Under the pieces are notes generated by a model. It was given only the letters and a program-made list of their open reading frames with translations, was not told the DNA's origin and did no database searches. Position numbers and translations under genes: made by a program. Positions 25,023-32,980 of a stretch of DNA of 64,000 nt are shown piece by piece. This stretch comes from Mesorhizobium qingshengii. GTDB taxonomy: Bacteria > Pseudomonadota > Alphaproteobacteria > Rhizobiales > Rhizobiaceae. The stretch lies in contig NZ_FMXM01000015.1 of the NCBI RefSeq assembly GCF_900103325.1, positions 111,503-175,502 of the forward strand, in the 5' to 3' direction. Numbering within the stretch: the stretch's first letter is position 1; the number at the start of each line of letters is the position of its first letter.

Positions 25023-25640
25023 TTGGTTCAGAACCTCGTAAATAAAAGTGCGAGGTCTCAAGCGCAGCGGCCGCTTAGGTCTCAACCGAACCGTGACCGC
25101 ATTCTGGCTGCCGCGCGCCATGTCTTCGCGATACACGGGTATGATCGCGCGACCATCCGGTTGGTGGCCGCAGAGGCGCGAACCGCGCCGTCCATGGTGA
25201 TCCGCTACTTCGGCAGTAAGGATGGGCTGTTTGCGGTGGCGGTTCAATTCGAACTGCGCCTACCTGATCTGACTCGCCTTCCAAAGGATGACCTCGGGGC
25301 ACACCTGACGCGGCATTTTCTGACCCGGTGGGAACAAGCGCCGTCCGGCGGGGAATTGGGCGCGCTCCTTCGCGCGGCCGTCAGCAGTGAGGAAGCTCGC
25401 CAGCGCTTGATAGAGATTTTCCAGGGCCAGCTCCAAGTTGCGGTTGCGGCGATTAGCAGCCCCGAGGATGCAGACAGACGGGCGGCCCTGATCGCGAGCC
25501 AGTTCCTTGGACTTGCACTCACGCGATATGTGCTGGCTCTTCCCGCCTGTGTTGCGATGGAGCATGAGGTGATCATCGCCAACGTCGGCGCGACCGTTCA
25601 GGCGTATTTGACCCGAGGCCTTTCTGTGCGCGGCGATTAG
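25023..25640 (+). CDS. TetR family transcriptional regulator
   Basis: The 205-residue product has a TetR helix-turn-helix (NRDRILAAARHVFAIHGYDR, then TIRLVAAEARTAPSMVIRYF, residues about 22-65) and a helical C-terminal domain of the TetR_C group seen with KDDLGAHLTRHFL. The start is a TTG; no upstream ATG is in frame. A 22-bp palindrome lies just upstream, shared with the divergent monooxygenase gene. It likely represses both until a monooxygenase substrate binds. Confidence 0.85.
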   Translation: MVQNLVNKSARSQAQRPLRSQPNRDRILAAARHVFAIHGYDRATIRLVAAEARTAPSMVIRYFGSKDGLFAVAVQFELRLPDLTRLPKDDLGAHLTRHFLTRWEQAPSGGELGALLRAAVSSEEARQRLIEIFQGQLQVAVAAISSPEDADRRAALIASQFLGLALTRYVLALPACVAMEHEVIIANVGATVQAYLTRGLSVRGD

Positions 25641-25894
25641 GACCGTCGAGCGCCGATGGATACGATCATAGGGAGCCTGTCCCTGCGCGGTATAGCACCG
25701 GCTCACATTCTGACTCGCGCAGACATTTTGCGGCTTCCGGAATAATCCGTTCGCAAGGTCACTTGGTTCCTTAAGGCCACCGCGAATATACGGCATCATT
25801 AAACTGGATACGGAAGAACTAAGCACTGAGTTTCAGTGTGTAGGCTGTCCGCTCGGCCCTTCCGGAATAATTCGACGTGCCAGAGGTCGACAAA

Positions 25895-26010
25895 GGGGGA
25901 ACTCCCCGCCTACCTAAAGCGGCTAGTCGGACGTGTCACCGCTTCGCAAATCGCTTCCGCGTCCACCGCATCATCTTTCCGCGCTTCACATAAGCTTCAC
26001 GTAGGACGGG
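25895..26010 (-). pseudogene. IS110 family transposase scrap
   Basis: The minus strand shows PSYVKL in one frame, VKRGK in the next and DDAVDAEAICEAVTRPTSRF in a third. Together these match the IS110/IS1111 signature in which the catalytic D-A-x-D-A-E-A-I follows V-K-x-x-K-x-D. Two shifts and an in-frame stop show decay. The 250 bases upstream (25,641-25,894) hold nothing I can name. Confidence 0.55.
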
Positions 26011-26023
26011 TATCCGGCATGGG

Positions 26024-26089
26024 AGTCAATGGTCCGCTGATTGGAAGTCAATGGTCCGCTGATTGGAAGTTACTGGGCCACTATCTGGA
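26024..26089. repeat. Three tandem 22-bp repeats
   Basis: Two exact 22-bp copies (26024-26045 and 26046-26067), each starting AGTCAATGG and ending GATTGGA, are followed by a third copy (26068-26089) that matches at 15 of 22 positions. Several short repeats at one end are known for IS21-type element ends, so this may be the end of a lost insertion sequence. Neighbouring scraps of IS110 and a truncated ArsR gene fit a recombination point. Confidence 0.6.
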
Positions 26090-26243
26090 AGGCCTGGAGG
26101 GAAAGCCTTCCGCCTGATCGACGCTGCGTTCGCCGACGCGCCCCCTTCTGCGGGGAGATTCCCCAGGATGTGCGGAAACCCGCCGGTCAGTCGAGCGTGC
26201 CCGGCGGTCCTGCGTCTGCTCAACCGCAAACAGCTTTTGAGGC

Positions 26244-26400
26244 ATGGACCGCACGTTCCGGGCGTTGGCCGATTCCACCCGGCGCGGCGTCCAGCAACGG
26301 CTGATAGACGAACCTGGGCTTTCGGTCGGCGAGCTCGCCGGGTCCTTTTCGCTGAAGCTTCCCGGCATGACCAAGCATCTTGAATTCTTCTCACTTTCCG
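26244..26400 (+). pseudogene. ArsR family regulator, 3'-truncated
   Basis: From the ATG at 26244 the frame reads MDRTFRALADSTRRGVQQRL, then LSVGELAGSFSLKLPGMTKHLEFF, the start and recognition helix of an ArsR winged-helix regulator of the kind found beside SRPBCC genes. After about 50 codons the text loses all similarity although the frame stays open to 26810. The rest of the ArsR domain and any partner gene are gone. Confidence 0.55.
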
Positions 26401-26775
26401 GTCAGCGGCCGCATGACAACCTCAGGAAAGCGCCGGCCAGCGGGCAGGACATTGCCGCACGAATGACCGCTCTGGAAACGTCCTGCGAACGTCCGCCCAT
26501 GGCGCAACCGCGATCTCCGGCATGGTCGTTGGCATGTCTGGTTTTAGGCAGTGAGAAAGGCACTCTAAACGGCCAACATGAGGCGATAGCTCACAGGTAT
26601 AGTCCTTGCACCTGTGGCATCTCTCTGAGGCAATCCCATTGTCGATGGCGGAGCAAAATAGCCGTCGTTCGCCAGAGCGAGGGGCAAGCGCACAGCTGTC
26701 AGGCGTCAATACCCGTTTCTGAGGATGGAAATCCCCAGCCGGATCGGCAAACTTCCGGGCTGAGGAGTGACTGCC
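26401..26775. other. Region with no recognised gene
   Basis: About 375 bases between the truncated ArsR frame and a small hypothetical gene. Open frames exist on both strands but none has recognisable content; part is the unnatural extension of the broken ArsR frame. Confidence 0.35.
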
Positions 26776-27057
26776 ATGAGCGCCCTAATCTACCATCTGA
26801 CCGAAGATAGCGACGGAGCATGGATGATCGTGTTCGAACCCGAAACTCTGCACCTTTACATTGAATTTGTGAGGCCGGGCAGGACCACAAACCCCGCCCG
26901 CTGGATGACGATTGACGACTTTCTTGCACGACGGCCGCGTAACCCCGCTCACGGGCGTGCGATCGACAGTCTGGTGGCGTTGCTCCGCCGAGCGCTTGGC
27001 CGCGAAAGCCAGGTTCGCTTGGATCACCTTCAAAATCTTGAGCGGCGCCCCAAATAG
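26776..27057 (+). CDS. Hypothetical protein, 93 residues
   Basis: The product begins MSALIYHLTEDSDGAWMIVF and has LYIEFVRPGRTTNPARWMTI and a FLARRPRNPAHGRAIDSLVA stretch. The ATG at 26776 is preceded by GAGGAGTG at suitable spacing; an in-frame ATG three codons earlier is less well placed. Acidic and aromatic-rich, no signal peptide or membrane segment. I do not recognise the family; the ribosome site and codon use suggest a real gene. Confidence 0.55.
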   Translation: MSALIYHLTEDSDGAWMIVFEPETLHLYIEFVRPGRTTNPARWMTIDDFLARRPRNPAHGRAIDSLVALLRRALGRESQVRLDHLQNLERRPK

Positions 27058-27136
27058 GTCTGGCTGACGCCGAACTAGCCCGACGTGGAAGCGCCATTTC
27101 GGGTCCGCGCAATGACCATCGCCTCGCATTGGAGGC

Positions 27137-27331
27137 CTAACCTTGCTTTCGCGGGAGGTGACTTTCGAAGATCCTAAACCAGAACCGATAATCGGCTTCC
27201 CGACCCTCACTGCGAGCGTAAAGGGCACACCAGGCCGCGACCAGCGCGGTGCCGTCAAGGGTTGCCGAAGTGGCGAGTTCGCTTGCCTTCCCATGAACGT
27301 TTGCCGGAGTTTGTCTGTCAGGTTTCAGCAT
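27137..27331 (-). CDS. Hypothetical protein, 64 residues
   Basis: The product contains ASELATSATLDGTALVAAWC and EADYRFWFRIFESHL. Its ATG is preceded by GCAGGAAC at about 6 bases, a good ribosome site. No family recognised. It is convergent with the 93-residue hypothetical gene, with a gap of 79 bases. Confidence 0.45.
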   Translation of the reverse strand: MLKPDRQTPANVHGKASELATSATLDGTALVAAWCALYARSEGREADYRFWFRIFESHLPRKQG

Positions 27332-27522
27332 GATGATGTTCCTGCGTGAATGTCCGACGCAGGGGTTAAGTATGGCCGGACGTCAAAACTCTAGCTGAGC
27401 CACGATCGAGACAGTCCGTCTCGACTTTTCCGTGTCGTCCCTGGCAATCACATCACCTTCTTCAACAGCCTGATCCGATCTCCCTTGGTGTGATCAAATT
27501 GGTCCTCCTGTAAGCATCGAGC

Positions 27523-28440
27523 TCACGCAGCAGAAACTTGTTGGGCAAGCATTTCCAGATGCTGCCTGCAGATAGACCCGACAAGGTCATGCAGGATCGC
27601 CGTTCGTTCGCCAAGCCACTCCAACGCTTCAACGCTGATCTGGTAGTGTTCGGAATATCGTGCCTTGACGTAGGCCTCATTGAGCGTGTTGAACCATGCG
27701 CGAAAACGCTGCTGATCGCGCGGCCAGGCCTCAGTCAGCCGCAGATCATGTTCTTCTGCTAACGTGCGAAGAAAGTTCAAATTGTGCGATGGCGGGCTGT
27801 AGCTAGTCCTCGCTAGCAAGAATGTCGAATACGATTGTTCAATAGCTTGATGGAGCAAGAAGGCACCTTCTCTAAGCATGCCGTCTGCCAACGCCGTATT
27901 GAATAAGCGGTAGAAGTTCCTTGCGGAAGGCATCCGGCCCTCGAAATGCCCACGCGCTGATTTGAGCGCATCGGCGGGGCTCTGAGGTTTTGGTTCCGCT
28001 AAAGGCTCGTCATCGAGTTCATAAAGCACGATGCCCTGGCGACGTATATCGGAGAAGAAATACTGCCCCTGCCTGAGCGCGGTATTCACTTCCCGGCGAG
28101 AGTGCACGATCAGTCCGACCTGGGTAGAAACACCGCGATCGTGCAACAGGCGGTCGGCTGCCTTGTACCAGTATGTCGCAAAGTCCGTCAGCTTGCGGTT
28201 GTTGACGACAACCAGCAGATCGAAATCTGAACGGTAGCCCTTCATGGTGTGCGGCTCGTCGACCCAATCGCCGCGCGCGTAAGACCCAAACAGGATGATT
28301 TTGAGAATCCTGCCCTTTTTCTTGAACTCGGAAGAGCTGCCCTTGAGCGCATCCTCGAACTCCTCGTGCAGGATCTCGACGATGCGGGCGAGTTCCCGCT
28401 GCTTCGTCAATGGCAGGTGATCAAGACTGGTTTTCATCAT
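27523..28440 (-). CDS. Nucleotidyltransferase-HEPN fusion protein (MNT-HEPN)
   Basis: The 305-residue product joins a minimal nucleotidyltransferase domain (residues about 1-140: IILFGSYARGDWVDEP with the G-S motif at 52-53, then RSDFDLLVVVN with the metal-binding D72 and D74) to a C-terminal helical HEPN-like domain (about 165-295: ARNFYRLFNTALADG, LHQAIEQSYSTFLLA, ARYSEHYQIS). Separate MNT and HEPN proteins form toxin-antitoxin pairs in which the MNT adds nucleotides to the HEPN RNase. Here both are one chain, as in some uncharacterised enzymes. A canonical R-x4-6-H RNase motif is not obvious, so the HEPN part may only bind substrate. Confidence 0.8.
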   Translation of the reverse strand: MMKTSLDHLPLTKQRELARIVEILHEEFEDALKGSSSEFKKKGRILKIILFGSYARGDWVDEPHTMKGYRSDFDLLVVVNNRKLTDFATYWYKAADRLLHDRGVSTQVGLIVHSRREVNTALRQGQYFFSDIRRQGIVLYELDDEPLAEPKPQSPADALKSARGHFEGRMPSARNFYRLFNTALADGMLREGAFLLHQAIEQSYSTFLLARTSYSPPSHNLNFLRTLAEEHDLRLTEAWPRDQQRFRAWFNTLNEAYVKARYSEHYQISVEALEWLGERTAILHDLVGSICRQHLEMLAQQVSAA

Positions 28441-28604
28441 GCGATAATTCGCGGTCCGCGATCTGCGTCAAAGGGTTAGATGGTGCCGTCGCGAAGTCCA
28501 TACACACGGCCTTTCACCTGCATATCGCCACGGACCGAGTGCCACAACTCCTGCTTGTCATAAGCAATCACAGCGATTATGTTGCAACATAATCAAAAGG
28601 TCAA

Positions 28605-28712
28605 ATGCGACATTCGACCGCCTCGCCGGCGTCAGGACGAGGTTGACCAGGCGCCCCTCGGCATCGAAGAGCGCGTGGACCTTAGCCGCGAGGCCGCCGA
28701 GGGAGCGTCTCA
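28605..28712 (-). pseudogene. IS5 family transposase scrap
   Basis: The minus strand reads MRRSLGGLAAKVHALFDAEG then RLVNLVLTPARRSN. This matches the central D-D-E-region motif of IS5/IS427 transposases (R-G-G-L-x-x-K-x-H-A-x-x-D-A-x-G). About 36 codons remain, with no ends or start. Confidence 0.6.
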
Positions 28713-29031
28713 TGCAACCAGCGTCACAGCCCCTCGAGTTCTGTCAATGGTAGGGACGGCGAAATCAGCGCGCTCAGGCCCATTGAGCGACCGTCCTTTT
28801 CACAGAAATGGCAATCAAGGCCTGCGATCAAACAGCCGGAATGCCGCGGAATTTCTGGCGTTCAAACCATCCCAGCCTATTCGCAAGGCTGAAGCTGGCA
28901 ATGATGCGCGGCCAGTCCATGCATTTCGAATAGTGGTCAACCGCAGTCGGGGCTCACCATCGCCATTGGCGATCGACCGCGACTGGCCGCACCAGGTTGC
29001 GCTGCCGGATGACCTCTGAGTAGCAAGAGCC
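28713..29031. other. Region with no recognised gene
   Basis: About 320 bases between the IS5 scrap and the LysR gene. No frame on either strand has recognisable content. It may contain further decayed mobile-element sequence. Confidence 0.35.
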
Positions 29032-29934
29032 CTAGTGGGGCAAGCTTTGAGGCTTCGACACCCGATCGGAAAACGGTACGAGCACCGTGCTTTGAAACTC
29101 TGTTCTCAGGAAGTTTGCGAGTTGCCTGACCGGCAAGCGCGGTTGTTGTGGAAGAACCATCGCCAGGCGCAAGAGCGGGAGGTCCGGCATCCCATCTTCG
29201 GGCTCCAGCTTGCGCCACTCCGCTGGCACCGCGGCTTCCGGCAGGACCGTCAAGAGATCGCCGGAAGCAACCGCCAGCTGAATGCCAGCGATATCGGAAG
29301 ACGAATAGACAATGCGCCAGCGCCGATCCGCCTGCTCGAGAGCAGACAAAATCTGCGGGCGAGCCCGGCACCCATCGGGGAAAAGAGCGAGTTGGACGCA
29401 GCTTGCTTGCTCGGGACGTCTGTTGGGCGCGGAACACCAGACCTGTTTTTCCAATCGGATGACCTCGCCTTTTGGATTCCCTGCGTTCTGCGTGATGATC
29501 GCTATGTCCAGTTCGCGATTCTCGACCATGTACTCCAGACGGTGCGAAAAATCGTACTGAAGATCGAGACTGACCGTCGGGTGTTGTGGAACGAAGCGCT
29601 GCATAAGCGCGGTGCCGAACAAGGTCAGATAGTCATCCGGCATGCCCAATCGCACCCGGCTTTCGTTTCTGCCCTCGAGAAGCGTCGCAAGGGCCTCGTC
29701 TTCGATCGCGCGAATCCTGCGCGCGTAGCCCAGCAGCCGCTCTCCGACCGGCGTTAGCGTTACGCGGCGGTGTCCTCGATCGAACAGTCGCAGATCGAGG
29801 CGTTCCTCCAACCTGCCGACCGCCATGCTGGCGGCGGCCTGGGTTCGACCAAGCCGCTCGGCGGCGGCGGTGAAGCTGCCTGTTTCGGCGACCGCGACGA
29901 AGGCTGCCAATGCATCGCTGTCGAGATTGCGCAT
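29032..29934 (-). CDS. LysR family regulator of the TRAP/quinate-type operon
   Basis: The 300-residue product has the LysR winged helix (LAAFVAVAETGSFTAAAERL, then GRTQAAASMAVGRLEERL) and an effector domain (RVRLGMPDDYLTLFGTALM; ELDIAIITQNAG). It is closely related in style to the LysR at 40652-41500 (both have the RTQAA(V/A)S recognition helix). It is divergent from the TRAP transporter gene across about 235 bases and is the likely activator of that operon. Confidence 0.87.
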   Translation of the reverse strand: MRNLDSDALAAFVAVAETGSFTAAAERLGRTQAAASMAVGRLEERLDLRLFDRGHRRVTLTPVGERLLGYARRIRAIEDEALATLLEGRNESRVRLGMPDDYLTLFGTALMQRFVPQHPTVSLDLQYDFSHRLEYMVENRELDIAIITQNAGNPKGEVIRLEKQVWCSAPNRRPEQASCVQLALFPDGCRARPQILSALEQADRRWRIVYSSSDIAGIQLAVASGDLLTVLPEAAVPAEWRKLEPEDGMPDLPLLRLAMVLPQQPRLPVRQLANFLRTEFQSTVLVPFSDRVSKPQSLPH

Positions 29935-30079
29935 TCATCCGGATCCAAGGTTTCGCCTGTTGATTATGTCAGATGATGACGCCTACAGCACACTAAATCT
30001 GACCTTGGCCCTTTCGCATCGCCCAGGAATGCGCTGCTTGCCGTGATCCGATCCGCGGCAGGCGAGGTATCAGCGACGC

Positions 30080-30093
30080 TTATGCTGCAATAA
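30080..30093. promoter_or_regulatory. Candidate LysR box before TRAP operon
   Basis: The 14 bases TTATGCTGCAATAA form an inverted repeat (TTAT/ATAA) and contain the T-N11-A spacing of LysR binding sites. It lies about 80 bases before the dctP start, where a LysR activator would bind. Judged by eye only. Confidence 0.35.
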
Positions 30094-30170
30094 CAAATCT
30101 GCGGTTTTCAGGTCCGCTGTCGCCGTTATTTTAGAACCGCGGCAACAAACAAGATCGCAAAGGGGAACCA

Positions 30171-31166
30171 ATGACCAGGACCACGAAACCTCGCCTGATT
30201 CTTGCCTCGCTCGTCAGCGGCGTCATCTGCGGCTTAGGCCTGTGGGTGACGCAGGCAAGCGCCGAAACGACATTGCGGCTTGCCCATGCTTCGTCTCCAG
30301 ATAGCCTTATCAACAAGGCGATAGAGAAGTTTGCAGCCGAAGTCGCCGATACCACGAAGGGATCGGTGAAAATCCAGATATTTCCAAACGCCCAGCTGGG
30401 CGATGAAGGCCCGATTGCCGATGGTGTCGGCGCAGGTGCCATCGACATCGGCCTTGGCGGAGCGGTCGATGCGATCGACCCTCGCCTGAACGTGCTTTCA
30501 TTGCCGTTCCTGTTTCGCGACGCTGACAACGTCCACAAATTCCTCGACAGCGAGCAGGGACAAAAGGTGCAGCGCCTCGGCGAAGACCGTGGCTACCTCA
30601 TGCTCGGTGTTCTGGATTCAGGCTTTCGCCAATTCGCCACAAGCAAGGCGATCGTAACGCCAGCCGACCTCGCCGGAGTCAAGATCAGGACGCCGCCAAA
30701 CCCGGTCATTCTGGCCACGATGAAAGAACTGGGCGCGCTCGCCGAATCCATCCCTTTCGGTCAGGTCTACACAGCGCTGCAATCGCACGTCGTTGCGGCC
30801 GTCGAACCCGAAATGCGCGACTACTACGATTCCAAATGGTATGAGGTGGTCAAGAACCTTTCGATCTCGAACTATATCTGGACTGCCAACTGGTGGTACA
30901 TGAACAAGGACAAGTTCGAGACCCTCACGCCAGACGAACAGGCCGCGGTGAAGAAATCCGCCTCCGATACCGTTGCCTGGTATCGCAGCGAGCTGACGGC
31001 GACATACGCCGAAACCCAGAAGAAGCTTGAGGCAAAAGGCGTCACGGTGACCACCGTGGATACGACGCCGTTCGTTGCGCTCGTCAAACCTGTCTACGAC
31101 AAGTTTTCCAGTGAGTGGGGCGCCGATCTGGTGTCCGCGGTCAAGCAAGCCGCGACCTCCAACTGA
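30171..31166 (+). CDS. dctP: TRAP transporter substrate-binding protein (DctP family)
   Basis: The 331-residue product has a signal peptide (hydrophobic LILASLVSGVICGLGLWV, cleavage after about A31) and the DctP fold: LRLAHASSPDSLINKAIEKF, SVKIQIFPNAQLGDEG, and the LAGVKIRTPPNPV segment holding the conserved carboxylate-binding Arg. It would capture an organic acid in the periplasm for the DctQM permease encoded directly after it. The downstream dehydroquinate and dehydroshikimate dehydratases suggest a quinate- or shikimate-like ligand; this is inferred from position. Confidence 0.9.
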   Translation: MTRTTKPRLILASLVSGVICGLGLWVTQASAETTLRLAHASSPDSLINKAIEKFAAEVADTTKGSVKIQIFPNAQLGDEGPIADGVGAGAIDIGLGGAVDAIDPRLNVLSLPFLFRDADNVHKFLDSEQGQKVQRLGEDRGYLMLGVLDSGFRQFATSKAIVTPADLAGVKIRTPPNPVILATMKELGALAESIPFGQVYTALQSHVVAAVEPEMRDYYDSKWYEVVKNLSISNYIWTANWWYMNKDKFETLTPDEQAAVKKSASDTVAWYRSELTATYAETQKKLEAKGVTVTTVDTTPFVALVKPVYDKFSSEWGADLVSAVKQAATSN

Positions 31167-31176
31167 GGTGATCCCC

Positions 31177-31695
31177 ATGGAGCCCAATTCCTTGAATCCC
31201 CCGCCGGGCGGGCGGGGGTGGCTGGTGCTCGCATTCGAGCTCGTCGGCGTGGCCGCGTTCGTCGTCATGTTCGGCTCGACACTGCTCGGCGTCATCGCGC
31301 GCTTTTTCGAATTTGGAGGCGTCGAATGGTCCTTCGAGATCGCTGGTATCGCCTTCATCTGGATCACCTTCATCGGCGTGATCAATGCCGAGCTGCGGGG
31401 TGAAAACGTCGCATTCGAAGCGCTGAACCACGGCGCTCCCGCCCGCCTGAGGGCGGTCTTCGACATCATCGGAACGATCGCGTTGCTGGCAATCGGCATT
31501 GCCTTCATGGTCAGTGGCTGGGCGGTCTGGCAACGGTCATGGGCGGTGCCAACTTCCGTGCTGCGGATGCCCACCGGCGTGATCACCGTCACGGTGTTGA
31601 TCCTGGGCGTGTCCGCGGTCTGCATCGCCGCCTCACGTGTTCCACGGGTCCTGGGCTCGCTGTCTTCGCCGGCCGGGAAAGGCGAAGCGCAATGA
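31177..31695 (+). CDS. dctQ: TRAP transporter small permease (DctQ family)
   Basis: The 172-residue product has four hydrophobic segments (for example LVLAFELVGVAAFVVMFGST and a C-terminal VTVLILGVSAVCIAA) and the VEWSFEIAGIAFIWITFIG motif near the second helix typical of DctQ. The ATG at 31177 is preceded by TGAGGTGAT; the stop overlaps the dctM start as ATGA, giving translational coupling. Confidence 0.87.
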   Translation: MEPNSLNPPPGGRGWLVLAFELVGVAAFVVMFGSTLLGVIARFFEFGGVEWSFEIAGIAFIWITFIGVINAELRGENVAFEALNHGAPARLRAVFDIIGTIALLAIGIAFMVSGWAVWQRSWAVPTSVLRMPTGVITVTVLILGVSAVCIAASRVPRVLGSLSSPAGKGEAQ

Positions 31696-32978
31696 CGATC
31701 GCGATCCTCATCGGAAGTTTTTCGTTCCTGCTTCTTATCGGTGTCCCGATCGCCTGGTGCATGGGCATCGCCAGCCTGCTGACGATCTATTTCGGCAACC
31801 TTGGCTTGCCGTTCGCCTGGTTCGCCCAGCAGACGATCAGGGGGGCGGACGCCATAACGCTGGCCGCGATTCCGCTGTTTCTGTTTGCCGGCGAGTTGAT
31901 GAACCGCGGTGGGCTGACCGCGCGGATCATGCGGATGGCGGAACATGTTTTCGGGCGCATCAGGGGCGGCCTGGGATTGGTGAACGTCGCCACCGCCCTG
32001 GTCTACGGCGGTATCAGCGGGTCGGCCACCGCTGATACGGGCGCGGTCGGCGCGATCATGATCCCGGCAATGGCGGAGCGTGGCTATCCCAAAGCCTTCG
32101 CAGCGGCTGTGACCGCGGCGTCCGGAACGCTCGGCATCATCGGGCCGCAGAGCGTCATCCTGATCCTCTATGGCGTCCTGACAGGCACATCGATCGGCGG
32201 CCTGCTTGTCGCCGCGCTGGTTCCTGGCGCCTTTATCGCGGCGACCTTCATGGTGACCTCCTACATCGTCGCGCGGCGCAACAATTTCCCGCGCAACGAC
32301 ACACCCTCGTCATGGGGAGAAATCGGCCGCGATGCCATTGGTGCCTTGCCGGCGCTCTTGATGCCTGTTCTGGTTTTAGGGTCCATAATCGGCGGCATTG
32401 CCACGGCGACGGAAGCGTCTGCCCTTGCGGTCGTCTACTCGTTCCTCGTCGGCATCCTGGTCTATCGGGAACTTCCGATCCGTTCGCTCTACTCAGCCGC
32501 GGCCGCCGCTGTCGCCACGACGGGCGTGATCATGATGATCATGGCTCTGGCCACGCCATTCGGGTGGATTTTGACCGTGGAGCAGGTACCGGCGAACGCA
32601 GCCGCGTGGATTACCGGACTGCACACGTCGCCATTGATCACCATCATCCTGGTCTTGGCATTGTTGAAGGTCGTGGGCTTCTGGCTGGACCTCGGCCCCG
32701 CGCTCATCATCCTCGCGCCCATCCTTGTGCCAATTGCGCTCGCAGCAGGGCTGACGCCCTACCAGACGGGCATCGTGTTCACCATGACATTGGGCATCGG
32801 TCTGTTCACGCCGCCGATTGGAACGAACATCTTCGTAGTCTGCAAGGTCGCGAAGATCGACATGTGGTCGGTTTCGGTCTGGCTGGTTCCGTACTGGATC
32901 GCGAGCATTGTCTGCGTCGCCGTGCTGGTCGCGTTCCCGTCGCTGACCGAGTGGCTCCCCCGCCTGTTTGGAGTTTAG
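31692..32978 (+). CDS. dctM: TRAP transporter large permease (DctM family)
   Basis: The 428-residue product is strongly hydrophobic with about twelve segments and DctM motifs: FLFAGELMNRGGLTARIM, the YGGISGSATADTGAVGAIM glycine-rich loop, and GIGLFTPPIGTNIFVVCKVA near the end. It transports the substrate with sodium together with DctQ. It overlaps dctQ by 4 bases and ends two bases before the aminotransferase gene. Confidence 0.92.
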   Translation: MTIAILIGSFSFLLLIGVPIAWCMGIASLLTIYFGNLGLPFAWFAQQTIRGADAITLAAIPLFLFAGELMNRGGLTARIMRMAEHVFGRIRGGLGLVNVATALVYGGISGSATADTGAVGAIMIPAMAERGYPKAFAAAVTAASGTLGIIGPQSVILILYGVLTGTSIGGLLVAALVPGAFIAATFMVTSYIVARRNNFPRNDTPSSWGEIGRDAIGALPALLMPVLVLGSIIGGIATATEASALAVVYSFLVGILVYRELPIRSLYSAAAAAVATTGVIMMIMALATPFGWILTVEQVPANAAAWITGLHTSPLITIILVLALLKVVGFWLDLGPALIILAPILVPIALAAGLTPYQTGIVFTMTLGIGLFTPPIGTNIFVVCKVAKIDMWSVSVWLVPYWIASIVCVAVLVAFPSLTEWLPRLFGV

Positions 32979-32980
32979 TC

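Noticed and set aside
26401..26810. Continuation of the ArsR-like frame as a 188-residue protein
   Set aside because: After about 50 codons similarity stops completely; the open frame beyond is chance.
27523..28440. Reading the MNT-HEPN gene as a two-gene toxin-antitoxin system
   Set aside because: Both domains are in one continuous frame with no internal start or ribosome site.
30618..31946. 442-codon minus-strand frame over dctP-dctM
   Set aside because: Shadow of three well-supported TRAP genes.
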